Positions 21,311 through 30,073 of a DNA stretch of 64,000 bases are shown here, one piece after another; positions within the stretch are counted from its first letter, which is position 1, and the number at the start of each line of letters is the position of its first letter. Origin of the DNA: Arthrobacter zhangbolii. Its GTDB lineage: Bacteria > Actinomycetota > Actinomycetes > Actinomycetales > Micrococcaceae. The notes under the pieces were generated by a model. It did no database searches and was not told the origin of the DNA. It saw nothing but the letters and a program-made list of their open reading frames with translations. Position numbers and translations under genes: made by a program. The stretch covers positions 1,364,001 through 1,428,000 of the forward strand of contig NZ_CP094984.1 in assembly GCF_022869865.1 (NCBI RefSeq), written 5' to 3'.

Positions 21311-22923
21311 GGGGCCACATCCGTCAGGGCCGCCGGCGTTTGCTTCGGGGCGGGAACGGGCAGCTGCACACTGAAGCAGGCGCCGGGTTCCGATGAAACG
21401 CGGATGTCACCGTCCAGGCGGGTCACCGCCTGCCGGACCAGCGCAAGTCCTATGCCCCGTCCTGCCAGTGCACGGCCGTCGCCGGGCTCCTTGGTGCTGA
21501 ACCCCTGTTCGAATATATGTTCGAGTATGGTGGGCGCGACGCCGGGCCCGTCATCCTGCACTTCGATCAGCACGTGGGTTTCCTCGGTATCCAGAAGCAG
21601 TGAAACGGACCCGTCTGCGGCATCAAAGGCGTTATCCAGCAGGTTTCCGATGATGGTCACCAGTTCCACGGGTTCCACGCCGCCGCCGGTGAACCGGCCG
21701 CACGTCTGCGCCACCTCGATGTGCAGGTCAATGCCGCGCTCGCGGGCCTGGGCGGCCTTGCCCATCAGCAGGGCCGTGACAGCCGGCTCTTCGACACCCG
21801 CCAGGACCTCGTCATTGAGCTGCTGGGACTGCTCCAGGTCGGCAGTGGCAAACCGGACCGCTTCCCCGGACCGGCCCAGCTCAATGAGCGAGACAAGGGT
21901 ATGCACCCGGTTGGCGTGCTCGTGGGTCTGCGCACTGAGGGCATCCGCCAGGGTGCGCAGGGATGCCAGCTCGCCGGTCAGTGATTCGACGTCCGTATGG
22001 TCACGCAGCGTGGTCACCGTGCCGTAGCGCCGGCGCTGCGGGGCGGCGGAGACGGCAGCGGACTGGTTGACCACCAGGACGCGCTCGCCGGTGAGGTGGA
22101 TTTCCTCCCGCGCGTCCCGCCCTGAACGAAGCAGTTCCGTCAGTGGTCCCGGAAGGGTAGGGAGCTGCTGCGGCCCGGATCCGCCGGGCGGCAGGCCCAG
22201 GAGTCCGGCAGCCTCGTCGTTGTACAGCACCAGCTGCCCCCGGTTGTTGTGCAGCAGCAATCCGTCACGGACCGAGTGCAGGGCGGAATCGTAAAAAGTG
22301 AACATATGGGCCAGTTCGCCGGGGCGCAGGTCATGGGTAACCCGGCGCAGGTAGCGGCTGAGCAGGTACGCGGCCACCGCTCCGACCGCCAGGGCCAGGG
22401 CATCGATGGCGAACAGTTCGGGCAGGCGGGCATCGCGGGCAATGCCCACGCGGTCCACGGTGATGCCGGCAGCCACTAGGGCAATGATGTTCCCGTCGTC
22501 ATCCCGTACCGGTGTAATGGCGCGGACCGACGGCCCCAGGGTGCCGGTGTAGGTTTCGGTGAAGCTCTCGCCGGCGAGCGCCTGGTCCACTGAGCCGATG
22601 TAGGGCTTGCCTATCTGGTCGGGATTCCGGTGCGTAAGCCGGGTGCGGTCCGTGTCCATGATGGTCACGAAATCCACGCCGACCCGGTCCATGACATCCC
22701 GGGCGTACACCTGCAGGACTTCCGGCTCGGAAGATTCGACGGCGCTGCGCACGGTGCCGCTCGCGGCTACGGTGCCAGCAACCGCCAGCATCCGCTGACC
22801 GGTCTCCGCATACGTGTTTTCTTCGGCCTGGTTGTACAGCCCCCAGCCGATGCCGCCGGAGACGCAGAGGATGAATGCCAGCTGCGCCAGCAGGAAGCGG
22901 CGGGCCAGGCTCCACTGATGCAC
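21307..22923 (-). CDS. Sensor histidine kinase, CitA/DcuS family
   Basis: A 538-residue membrane kinase. TM1 is about residues 10-29, followed by an extracytoplasmic sensor (about 35-170) of the Cache/PDC type found in citrate and fumarate sensors, with DRTRLTHRNPDQIGKPY; TM2 is about 172-195 and a PAS domain follows. The phosphoacceptor His is in AQTHEHANRVHTL and the ATPase in LLDNAFDAADG and DDGPGV. The start is GTG at 22923 with AAGGACG upstream. It heads the two-gene operon with the response regulator and is divergent from dctA. Confidence 0.93.
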   Translation of the reverse strand: MHQWSLARRFLLAQLAFILCVSGGIGWGLYNQAEENTYAETGQRMLAVAGTVAASGTVRSAVESSEPEVLQVYARDVMDRVGVDFVTIMDTDRTRLTHRNPDQIGKPYIGSVDQALAGESFTETYTGTLGPSVRAITPVRDDDGNIIALVAAGITVDRVGIARDARLPELFAIDALALAVGAVAAYLLSRYLRRVTHDLRPGELAHMFTFYDSALHSVRDGLLLHNNRGQLVLYNDEAAGLLGLPPGGSGPQQLPTLPGPLTELLRSGRDAREEIHLTGERVLVVNQSAAVSAAPQRRRYGTVTTLRDHTDVESLTGELASLRTLADALSAQTHEHANRVHTLVSLIELGRSGEAVRFATADLEQSQQLNDEVLAGVEEPAVTALLMGKAAQARERGIDLHIEVAQTCGRFTGGGVEPVELVTIIGNLLDNAFDAADGSVSLLLDTEETHVLIEVQDDGPGVAPTILEHIFEQGFSTKEPGDGRALAGRGIGLALVRQAVTRLDGDIRVSSEPGACFSVQLPVPAPKQTPAALTDVAP

Positions 22924-22991
22924 GTTCGTCCTTACGTCTGCCGGAAATGGGTATTAGTTGGGAAATCTGTCGAGAACAGTATGAACACAAG

Positions 22992-23007
22992 GGTGACTGT
23001 GGTCACA
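22992..23007. promoter_or_regulatory. CRP/GlxR-like site upstream of dctA
   Basis: GGTGACTGTGGTCACA matches the TGTGA-N6-TCACA pattern of CRP-family regulators except for the first base, and contains a perfect GTGAC/GTCAC inverted repeat. It is centred 55 bp before the dctA ATG in the divergent kinase/dctA region. Confidence 0.55.
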
Positions 23008-23054
23008 CAGGGGCAGAAGATGGGAGCCGATCAAAAGCAACTAGGAGTACCGCC

Positions 23055-24467
23055 ATGGCAGCTGCCGCTTCCCCGGCCGCCGGTTCACAGAAGAGCCGCC
23101 GGCCGGACAGAACACATTTCCTTTACATCGCCGTCATCGCGGCGGTGGTGCTCGGTGCCGTCATCGGCCTGGCCGCACCCGAGTTCGCCAAGTCCCTGAA
23201 ACCGCTCGGGACCGGGTTCATCAGCCTCATCAAGATGATGATCGCCCCGGTCATCTTCTGCACCATTGTCCTAGGCATCGGTTCAATCGCCAAAGCAGCC
23301 ACGGTCGGCAAGGTCGGCGGCCTGGCGCTGGGCTACTTCATCATCATGTCCACCTTCGCCCTGGCCATCGGCCTGGTGGTGGGCAACTTCATCCATCCGG
23401 GTGAGGGTCTGGATATCGCCGCGTCCTCGGATGCCGCGCCGGCCGCCGCGGAAGACGAGGAGGGAATGACGGGCTTCCTGCTCAGCATTATTCCCACCAC
23501 GCTGCTGGCCTCCCTGACCGGTGAAAGCATCCTGCAGACCCTCTTTGTTGCCCTGCTCGTGGGCTTCGCGCTGCAGAAGATGGGCACCGCCGGCGCCCCC
23601 GTGCTCAAGGGCATCGGCTACATCCAGGCACTCGTGTTCCGTATCCTCATGATGATCATGTGGCTGGCACCGATCGGTGCGTTCGGCGCCATTGCCGCCG
23701 TCGTCGGCGAGACCGGCATCCAGGCCATCGTCAGCATGGCCACCCTGATGGTCGCCTTCTACCTCACCTGCATCCTCTTCATCGTGGTGGTCCTGGGCAG
23801 CATCCTGAAGCTGGTCACCGGCGTGAACATTTTCAAGCTCATGCGCTACCTCGGCCGCGAATACCTGCTGATCTTCTCCACGTCCTCCTCCGAGGTGGCA
23901 CTGCCCCGCCTGATCGCCAAGATGGAGCACCTGGGTATCTCCAAGCCGGTGGTGGGAGTGACGGTTCCCACCGGCTACTCCTTCAACCTGGACGGCACGG
24001 CCATCTACCTGACCATGGCGGCACTTTTTGTTGCCTCAGCCATGGGCAAGCCGCTGGAGCTCGGTGAGCAGATTTCGCTGCTGGTCTTTATGATCATTGC
24101 GTCCAAGGGTGCCGCCGGGGTTACCGGCGCTGGCCTGGCCACCCTGGCCGGCGGGCTGCAGTCGCACCGCCCCGACCTCATCGACGGCGTAGGCCTGATC
24201 GTGGGCATCGACCGGTTTATGTCCGAGGCCCGTGCACTGACCAACTTCACCGGCAATGCCGTTGCCACCGTGCTGATCGGCACCTGGACCAAGGAAATCG
24301 ACAAGGAACAGGTCACCGCAGTGCTGGACCGCGAGCGTCCCTTCGACGAGGCCAGTATGAACATCGATGCAGGCACCGACGAGCCGCGCGAGACAGAAGA
24401 GTCCCGCGAACTGGCCGAAACCGTTCCCGGCCCTGCCGGAAGCGCGCCGGCTGCCCCCCGGCACTGA
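23055..24467 (+). CDS. dctA: C4-dicarboxylate symporter, DctA type (DAACS family)
   Basis: A 470-residue membrane transporter importing succinate, fumarate or malate with protons or sodium. At least eight hydrophobic segments are visible from residue 21, and the family signature GYSFNLDGTAIYLTMA is present near residue 300, followed by the SKGAAGVTGAG hairpin loop. The ATG at 23055 follows TAGGAG by 7 nt. Amino-acid (glutamate) transport is the alternative within this family; the CitA/DcuS-type sensor next door favours dicarboxylates. A strong terminator follows. Confidence 0.9.
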   Translation: MAAAASPAAGSQKSRRPDRTHFLYIAVIAAVVLGAVIGLAAPEFAKSLKPLGTGFISLIKMMIAPVIFCTIVLGIGSIAKAATVGKVGGLALGYFIIMSTFALAIGLVVGNFIHPGEGLDIAASSDAAPAAAEDEEGMTGFLLSIIPTTLLASLTGESILQTLFVALLVGFALQKMGTAGAPVLKGIGYIQALVFRILMMIMWLAPIGAFGAIAAVVGETGIQAIVSMATLMVAFYLTCILFIVVVLGSILKLVTGVNIFKLMRYLGREYLLIFSTSSSEVALPRLIAKMEHLGISKPVVGVTVPTGYSFNLDGTAIYLTMAALFVASAMGKPLELGEQISLLVFMIIASKGAAGVTGAGLATLAGGLQSHRPDLIDGVGLIVGIDRFMSEARALTNFTGNAVATVLIGTWTKEIDKEQVTAVLDRERPFDEASMNIDAGTDEPRETEESRELAETVPGPAGSAPAAPRH

Positions 24468-24483
24468 CGCCCATCTGCCTACG

Positions 24484-24520
24484 AACGCCCCGCCCCGGCA
24501 TATCCGGGGCGGGGCGTTTT
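24484..24520 (+). terminator. Terminator after dctA
   Basis: A 15-bp GC-rich stem (24484-24498 with 24504-24518) around a 5-nt loop is followed by TT. Confidence 0.92.
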
Positions 24521-24612
24521 GCTGTGCCGTGCTCTTTCGCGCTGCCCGCGCGCCCCGGACCGACTGCCCGTGAAACCGGCATAATGGGCGCATCCGGCAC
24601 GGGAGGAAGATC

Positions 24613-25200
24613 ATGACGGCTCTTGGCCCCTATCTGCGGCGCGGATCGCTCAATGCCTCGGCGCAGCCGTCCCTGGCCGCCGACGGGCTGGTCCTGCGGC
24701 CCTGGACCGTGGATGACGCCGCGGTACTGGTCACCGCCTACAGCCAGCCGGAAATAGCCTTTTACAACCGCCGCACCATGGATGGCGAAGCCGAAGCGCG
24801 GGGATGGATCACCAGCTGGTCCGCCCGTTGGCAGGACGAATCCGGGGCAAACTGGGCCGTGTGCAGCGGCGGCGGAGACGTTGTAGGCCGTGTGGCGCTG
24901 AGCCGCCTCAACCTGTACGAAGGCGAGGGCGAGCTCGGGTATTGGGTGATGGAAGCGGAGCGGGGAAAAGGTGTGGCGGCCCGCGCCGTGGAAGCGCTTA
25001 GCCAATGGAGTTTCAGCGCTCTGGGGCTGAAACGGCTTCAGCTGTCCCACTCGGTCCGCAATGAGGCGTCCTGTGCGGTGGCACGGAAGGCCGGTTATGC
25101 CTTCGAGGGGATCCGGCGCAGCGGACTGCGGCACCAGGACGGCTGGCATGACATGCACCTTCACGCTGCGGTGAACCCGCAAGGTTCGAGTTCTACTTGA
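24613..25200 (+). CDS. GNAT acetyltransferase, RimJ/RimL type
   Basis: A 195-residue N-acetyltransferase. It begins its fold with LVLRPWTVDDAAVLV; the acetyl-CoA loop is MEAERGKGVAARAVEALSQW, with the typical R/QxxGxG/A pattern, and RNEASCAVARKAGYAFEG follows as in ribosomal-protein acetyltransferases. ATG 24613 has GGGAGGA 5 nt upstream. It stands alone between the dctA terminator and parA. The substrate is unknown: ribosomal protein N-termini, or an antibiotic or metabolite amine, are the usual options. Confidence 0.87.
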   Translation: MTALGPYLRRGSLNASAQPSLAADGLVLRPWTVDDAAVLVTAYSQPEIAFYNRRTMDGEAEARGWITSWSARWQDESGANWAVCSGGGDVVGRVALSRLNLYEGEGELGYWVMEAERGKGVAARAVEALSQWSFSALGLKRLQLSHSVRNEASCAVARKAGYAFEGIRRSGLRHQDGWHDMHLHAAVNPQGSSST

Positions 25201-25263
25201 GCGTCAAGGCTCGCCGGTGTTCGGGGCGACGATTCACGGTATGGCCGTGGCCCGGCTGTAACC

Positions 25264-25295
25264 TTGACAAAGACAGCCCGCAGGACAGCTAGATA
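25264..25295 (+). promoter_or_regulatory. Possible promoter of the parA-scpAB run
   Basis: TTGACA (25264-25269) is a perfect -35 hexamer; TAGATA (25290-25295) is the nearest -10-like sequence, with 20-nt spacing that is longer than ideal. Confidence 0.35.
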
Positions 25296-25314
25296 CGGAA
25301 GCGTGGATTTATAC

Positions 25315-26208
25315 GTGAGCAGCGATCAGAGTTCGTCGACTCTGCAGGACGCAACCGCAACCGATACGGCGATGGGTCCCACCGGACGTCCCGTCACGGA
25401 ATTCCCGGAACCTCCCGTCCTCACCTCACATGGCCCTGCGCGGATCATCGCGATGGTGAATCAGAAGGGCGGGGTCGGCAAGACCACCTCCACCATCAAC
25501 CTCGGGGCCGCGCTGGCCGAGGCCGGCCGCCGCGTTCTGCTGGTGGACTTTGACCCGCAGGGAGCCCTGTCCGCGGGTCTCGGAGCCAACCCCCACGAGC
25601 TGGATCTCACCGTCTACAACGTGCTGATGGACCGCAAGGTGGATATCCGCGAGGCCATCCATGAAACCGCGATCGAAAACATCCACCTGCTGCCGGCCAA
25701 CATTGACCTGTCCGCGGCAGAGGTCCAGCTGGTGAACGAAGTGGCCCGCGAGCAGGTGCTCGAACGTGCGCTTCGCCGCGTGAGTGACGAGTACGACGTC
25801 ATCCTCATCGACTGCCAGCCCTCCCTGGGCCTGCTTACCGTCAACGCACTGACCGCGGCGCACGGCGTGATCATTCCGCTGATCTGCGAATTCTTCGCCC
25901 TCCGCGCGGTTGCGCTGCTGGTGGAGACCATTGAAAAGGTGCAGGACCGCCTCAACCCGGGCCTGCAGGTGGACGGTGTCCTGGCCACCATGTATGACGC
26001 CCGCACCCTGCACAGCCGCGAGGTCATTTCCCGGCTGGTGGAAGCCTTCGGTGACAAGGTCTTCGAAACGGTCATCAAGCGGACCATCAAGTTTGCCGAC
26101 GCCACCGTGGCCGCCGAGCCGATCACCTCCTACGCAGGGAACCACCCGGGCGCCGACTCGTACCGCCGTCTGGCCAAGGAACTGATTGCCCGCGGCGGCG
26201 CGCCCTAA
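25315..26208 (+). CDS. ParA-family ATPase linked to ScpAB
   Basis: About 297 residues. The deviant Walker A is MVNQKGGVGKTTSTINLG, followed by VLLVDFDPQG and DVILIDCQPSLG, typical of ParA/Soj chromosome- or plasmid-partition ATPases. No parB is adjacent. It matches Rv1708 in sequence style and position, immediately before scpA, so a role in chromosome organisation is likely. GTG 25315 is chosen; GTG 25303 and TTG 25264 are in frame, but TTG 25264 is the T of the TTGACA hexamer. Its end overlaps scpA by 23 nt. Confidence 0.9.
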   Translation: MSSDQSSSTLQDATATDTAMGPTGRPVTEFPEPPVLTSHGPARIIAMVNQKGGVGKTTSTINLGAALAEAGRRVLLVDFDPQGALSAGLGANPHELDLTVYNVLMDRKVDIREAIHETAIENIHLLPANIDLSAAEVQLVNEVAREQVLERALRRVSDEYDVILIDCQPSLGLLTVNALTAAHGVIIPLICEFFALRAVALLVETIEKVQDRLNPGLQVDGVLATMYDARTLHSREVISRLVEAFGDKVFETVIKRTIKFADATVAAEPITSYAGNHPGADSYRRLAKELIARGGAP

Positions 26209-27097
26209 GCCGGCCGGGCCTGCTGCCGCGCCCGACGACGCTCCGCAGCAGAGGGCGTCCGAACGAGGCGGCTTTGAAGTACGCCTGACAAACTTCACCG
26301 GGCCCTTCGATGTGCTGCTGGGGCTGATCTCCAAGCACGAGCTGGACATCACCGAGATAGCCCTCGCCGCGGTCACGGATGAGTTCCTGGGCTACATCCG
26401 CGAGCTTTTCGGCACCGGCCCGGAGGTGGCGCTGGACGAGGCGAGCGAATTCCTGGTCATCGCAGCAACGCTTCTGGACCTCAAGACTGCGCGCCTGCTG
26501 CCGGCCGGAGATGTCGAAGACGAAGAAGACGTTGCCCTGCTCGAGGCCCGCGACCTGCTCTTCGCCCGCCTGCTGCAGTACAAGGCGTTTCGGGAAATGG
26601 CGCGGCTGATGGGGGAGCGGCTCACCGAGGAAGCCAGGCGCTTCCCCCGTCAGGTAAGCCTGGAACCCCGTTTTGCGGCCATGCTGCCCGAACTGATCTG
26701 GCGCACCACACCGCAGCAGTTCGCCGAGCTTGCCGCCCGTGCCCTCCAGCCCCGGGACGAGCAGCCCCCAACGGTGGGCCTGGATCATCTGCACGCGCCT
26801 AAAACCAGCGTCCGGGAGCAGAGCCGCATCCTGGCCGGCAGGCTGTTTGACCAGGGCGCGGCTACGTTTGCCGAGCTGGTCTCGGATGCCGACGGGCCTG
26901 TGGCGGTGGCCCGGTTCCTGGCGCTGCTGGAGCTGTTCCGGGACGGAGCGGTCAGCTTTGACCAGGATGCTCCGCTGGGAGAGCTGCGGATCACCTGGAC
27001 CGGCGGAGACCCGGAATCCGCGGTTGCCTTGGTTCCGGCTGATGAATACGCCGGCACCGGCGAGAGCAGTGCCGGTAGTGAAAGGATTCTGACATGA
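26186..27097 (+). CDS. scpA: Segregation and condensation protein A
   Basis: A 303-residue kleisin that bridges the SMC heads with ScpB. The conserved N-terminal segment is VRLTNFTGPFDVLLGLISKHELDITEI; the family sequence continues with FLVIAATLLDLKTARLLP. The C-terminal winged helix (FAELVSDADGPVAVARFLALLEL) contacts the SMC cap. TTG 26186 is supported by AAGGA 5 nt upstream, giving a 23-nt overlap with parA. ATGA overlap with scpB follows. Confidence 0.95.
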   Translation: MPAAARPKPAGPAAAPDDAPQQRASERGGFEVRLTNFTGPFDVLLGLISKHELDITEIALAAVTDEFLGYIRELFGTGPEVALDEASEFLVIAATLLDLKTARLLPAGDVEDEEDVALLEARDLLFARLLQYKAFREMARLMGERLTEEARRFPRQVSLEPRFAAMLPELIWRTTPQQFAELAARALQPRDEQPPTVGLDHLHAPKTSVREQSRILAGRLFDQGAATFAELVSDADGPVAVARFLALLELFRDGAVSFDQDAPLGELRITWTGGDPESAVALVPADEYAGTGESSAGSERILT

Positions 27098-27735
27098 CGG
27101 CAGAGCAGCATGATTCGGCAGCACGCACCGTTCCCGGCGACGCCCCGGACGGGGCTGCGCTGCCCGGCGGAGTGAAGCCGGCGGTGGAAGCGGTGCTGAT
27201 GGTGGTGGACGAACCGGTGGCGCCTGCTGAACTGGCCGCGGTGCTCGAGGTGCCGGAGGCTGAGGTGCTCCGGGCACTGGAGGAACTGCGCCGTGAGTAT
27301 GACGGCTATACTGGGGATGGACCCGAGGGCGCACCGCGTGGTTTTGAACTCCGCGATGTTGCAGGCGGATGGCGGATTTTTTCCCGCGCTGACTATGCGC
27401 CCGTTGTGTCGAAGTTTGTACTGGAAGGCCAGAGTGCACGGCTGTCGCAGGCCGCACTGGAAACATTGGCGGTTATTGCCTATCGGCAGCCCGTCTCCCG
27501 GGCCCGGGTCTCCGCGATCCGGGGAGTAAACGTCGATTCGGTGGTCCGCACGCTGGTACAGCGTGGATTGATCGTCGATGCCGGCACCGAACCGGAAACC
27601 GGTTCGCTGCTGTACCGCACTACGCCGTACTTCCTGGAACGGCTCGGTGTGGGCAGCCTCGACGAACTTCCGCAGATTGCACCGCACCTGCCCGGGCTGG
27701 AAAACCTGGCCGAATATGAAGACACTACTTATTAA
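27094..27735 (+). CDS. scpB: Segregation and condensation protein B
   Basis: A 213-residue winged-helix protein. Recognisable segments are KPAVEAVLMVVDEPVAPAEL, then LSQAALETLAVIAYRQPVSRARV and GVNVDSVVRTLVQRGLI, and the YRTTPYFLERLGVGSLDELP end. It dimerises and binds ScpA. The start codon overlaps the scpA stop (ATGA) and AAAGGA precedes it, so the pair is translated together. Confidence 0.95.
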   Translation: MTAEQHDSAARTVPGDAPDGAALPGGVKPAVEAVLMVVDEPVAPAELAAVLEVPEAEVLRALEELRREYDGYTGDGPEGAPRGFELRDVAGGWRIFSRADYAPVVSKFVLEGQSARLSQAALETLAVIAYRQPVSRARVSAIRGVNVDSVVRTLVQRGLIVDAGTEPETGSLLYRTTPYFLERLGVGSLDELPQIAPHLPGLENLAEYEDTTY

Positions 27736-27759
27736 CCGCTACACCCAAAGGACTTACTC

Positions 27760-28959
27760 ATGACACCAGCACCCCGTTCCGGATCCGGCCGCAATACCCC
27801 GCGCGGCGGCGGACGCAGTGCCGGTGGTCCCGCTGGCGGCAAGGGCTTCGGCCGCGGCTCCAAGCCCGCTTCGCCGCGCTCCGGCGGCCCCCGCTCCGCC
27901 TCCGGCCTGAAAAAGGGCGAAGAGCGCGCCAACGGCTACCGTCCCGCACCCGAGGTGCGGCCCGAGAAGTTCAAGTCCGACGCCGTAAAGGCCTTCGGCC
28001 CGACGCCCGGCAAATCTGCCCCCAAGTCCGGTGCGCCGAAGTCCGGTGCGGGTGCCCGTTCCGGCGGTGCCAAGTCCGGTGCCGGCAAGTTCGGCGGCCC
28101 CCAGGCCGGTCAGCGCAAGAGCGGTGACCGTGCCTTCCGCAACGAGCGATTCGGCCAGAACCTGGGCCCGGTCCGCCGTTCCACCACGCGGCGTCCCGCC
28201 GCACCGGTAATCTCCGAGCACCACAACCCCGAGGGCATCCGCCTGCAGAAGGTAATGGCCAGCGCCGGCGTCGCCTCCCGCCGCGTGTGCGAGGAAATGA
28301 TCGCGGAAGGCCGCGTGGAGGTGGACGGCGAAGTCGTCACCGAGCTTGGCGTCCGCGTTGATCCCGCCACGGTGGCCATCCATGTGGACGGCATGCGCCT
28401 GCAGCTGGACGAAAACCTGAAGTACTACGTCTTCAACAAGCCCCGCGGCGTCATCTCCACCATGGAGGATCCCGAAGGCCGTCCCTGCATCAGCGATTAC
28501 CTGAAGCCCAGCAGCAAGCATGAGCGCCTCTTCCATGTGGGCCGCCTGGACAACGAGACCGAGGGTCTGCTGCTGCTGACCAATGACGGCGAGCTCACCA
28601 ACCGTCTGACCCACCCGTCCTTCGAGGTGCCCAAGACGTACCTGGTCCAGGTCCGCGGCCCGATGGGGCAGGGCGTGGGAGCCCAGATGCGCGAAGGCAT
28701 CGAGCTGGAGGACGGTTTCCAGAAGGTGGACTCCTTCAAACTGGTCGACTCCACGCCCGGGCACATCCTGGTAGAGGTGGTCCTGCACTCGGGCCGTAAC
28801 CGTATTGTCCGCCGGCTGTTCGACGCCGTCGGGCACCCGGTGGAGCGCCTGGTCCGCACCAAGATCGGCCCGATCAGCCTGGGGGACCAGCGTCAGGGCA
28901 GCATCCGCGTTCTCGGCCGCGGCGAGGTGGGACACCTGCTCGCTTCCGTAGGGCTCTAG
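27760..28959 (+). CDS. rluB: 23S rRNA pseudouridine synthase, RsuA/RluB family
   Basis: A 399-residue enzyme modifying a uridine of ribosomal RNA. The S4 domain lies near residues 160-215 (GIRLQKVMASAGVASRRVCEE) and the catalytic domain contains HVGRLDNETEGLLLLTNDG with the nucleophilic Asp in GRLD, then HSGRNRIVRRLFDAVGHPV. The first ~150 residues are a low-complexity basic tail (GGRSAGGPAGGKGFGRGSK, PKSGAPKSGAGARSGG). Start ATG 27760 has AAAGGA upstream. It lies in the conserved scpB-rluB-tyrA-cmk-der order; RluB versus RsuA specificity is not certain. Confidence 0.93.
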   Translation: MTPAPRSGSGRNTPRGGGRSAGGPAGGKGFGRGSKPASPRSGGPRSASGLKKGEERANGYRPAPEVRPEKFKSDAVKAFGPTPGKSAPKSGAPKSGAGARSGGAKSGAGKFGGPQAGQRKSGDRAFRNERFGQNLGPVRRSTTRRPAAPVISEHHNPEGIRLQKVMASAGVASRRVCEEMIAEGRVEVDGEVVTELGVRVDPATVAIHVDGMRLQLDENLKYYVFNKPRGVISTMEDPEGRPCISDYLKPSSKHERLFHVGRLDNETEGLLLLTNDGELTNRLTHPSFEVPKTYLVQVRGPMGQGVGAQMREGIELEDGFQKVDSFKLVDSTPGHILVEVVLHSGRNRIVRRLFDAVGHPVERLVRTKIGPISLGDQRQGSIRVLGRGEVGHLLASVGL

Positions 28960-28963
28960 GGAC

Positions 28964-30073
28964 ATGGCCGAAGCCGCTGACGGGGGCACACACCTGTCCG
29001 GATCCGTACTGATTATCGGTACGGGACTGCTGGGCACGAGCATCGGCCTGGGGCTCCGTGCCCGGGGCCTCGACGTTGTCCTCTCGGACCTCTCGCCCTC
29101 CACTGAAGCCGTTGCCCGGGACATTGGCGCCGGGCGCCTGCTGCGTTCCGTAGAGGCCGCCTTTGCGCCCTCTCTCGTAGTGGTTGCCGCTCCGCCGGAT
29201 GTCACCGCTTCGCTGGCTGCGGCCGCGTTGAAGGACTGGCCGGACGCCGTCGTTGTTGATATTGCGAGTGTGAAGTCTGCTGTGCTGACCGATCTGCGCT
29301 CCAGCGGCGCGGACCTGAGCCGTTACGTTGGCACCCATCCCATGGCCGGCCGGGAGAAATCCGGGCCGGTGGCTGCACGGGCTGAACTGTTCAACGGGAT
29401 GCCGTGGGTTATCTGCGCGCCGGAGGAAGCAACCCCGAATGCGGTGCGCAGGGCCGAGGCCATGGCCTATGACCTGGGAGCCGTAGTGTCGCGGATGTCG
29501 GCGGAGGACCACGATGCCTCCGTGGCGCTGACCTCGCACCTGCCCCAGGTGATGGCGTCCCTGGTCGCCAGCCGGCTGCAGGAAACCCCCTCGCAGTCCC
29601 TGGCCCTGTCCGGCAACGGCCTGCGGGACGTGACCCGGATAGCGGCCAGCGATCCGAACCTGTGGGTGCAGATCCTCAGCGGCAACGCCGGGCGGCTGGT
29701 ACCCATCCTGCACGGCGTGCGGGAGGACCTAAACCGGCTGATCCGCACGCTGGAGGATCCGGTGGCGGACGGTGCCCGGCTGGACATGGCGCAGCTCATC
29801 GCCGAGGGCAACGTGGGCCAGGCCCGGATTCCGGGCAAGCACGGCGGGCCGGCCCAGTCCTTTGTCTCCTTCACGGTCCTGGTGGATGACACCCCGGGTC
29901 AGATTGCCCGCCTCCTTACCGAGATTGGGGAGATCGGCGTCAACCTGGAGGATCTGCGGCTGGAGCATTCCTCCGGTCGGCAGGTGGGGCGGGCGGAAAT
30001 CTCCGTGCTCCCCGGCCGGGTAAATGATCTGGTTTCTGAATTAAGCGCCCGCGGGTGGAAGGTAGTGCAGTGA
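28964..30073 (+). CDS. tyrA: Prephenate dehydrogenase with ACT domain
   Basis: A 369-residue enzyme of tyrosine biosynthesis, oxidatively decarboxylating prephenate (or dehydrogenating arogenate) with NAD(P). The Rossmann loop is VLIIGTGLLGTSIGLGL near residue 14, the substrate-binding GTHPMAGREKSG lies near residue 124, and the C-terminal ACT-like domain (FVSFTVLVDDTPGQIARLLTEI) suggests feedback by tyrosine. It starts 4 nt after rluB and overlaps cmk by GTGA. Confidence 0.94.
   Translation: MAEAADGGTHLSGSVLIIGTGLLGTSIGLGLRARGLDVVLSDLSPSTEAVARDIGAGRLLRSVEAAFAPSLVVVAAPPDVTASLAAAALKDWPDAVVVDIASVKSAVLTDLRSSGADLSRYVGTHPMAGREKSGPVAARAELFNGMPWVICAPEEATPNAVRRAEAMAYDLGAVVSRMSAEDHDASVALTSHLPQVMASLVASRLQETPSQSLALSGNGLRDVTRIAASDPNLWVQILSGNAGRLVPILHGVREDLNRLIRTLEDPVADGARLDMAQLIAEGNVGQARIPGKHGGPAQSFVSFTVLVDDTPGQIARLLTEIGEIGVNLEDLRLEHSSGRQVGRAEISVLPGRVNDLVSELSARGWKVVQ

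Noticed and set aside
20681-22027. 448-codon forward frame opposite the two-component genes
   Set aside because: The reverse genes show full receiver and kinase motifs; the forward frame is low complexity.
25264-25266. TTG at 25264 as the start of the ParA-like gene
   Set aside because: It is part of a TTGACA -35 hexamer, and homologues begin near the GTG at 25315.
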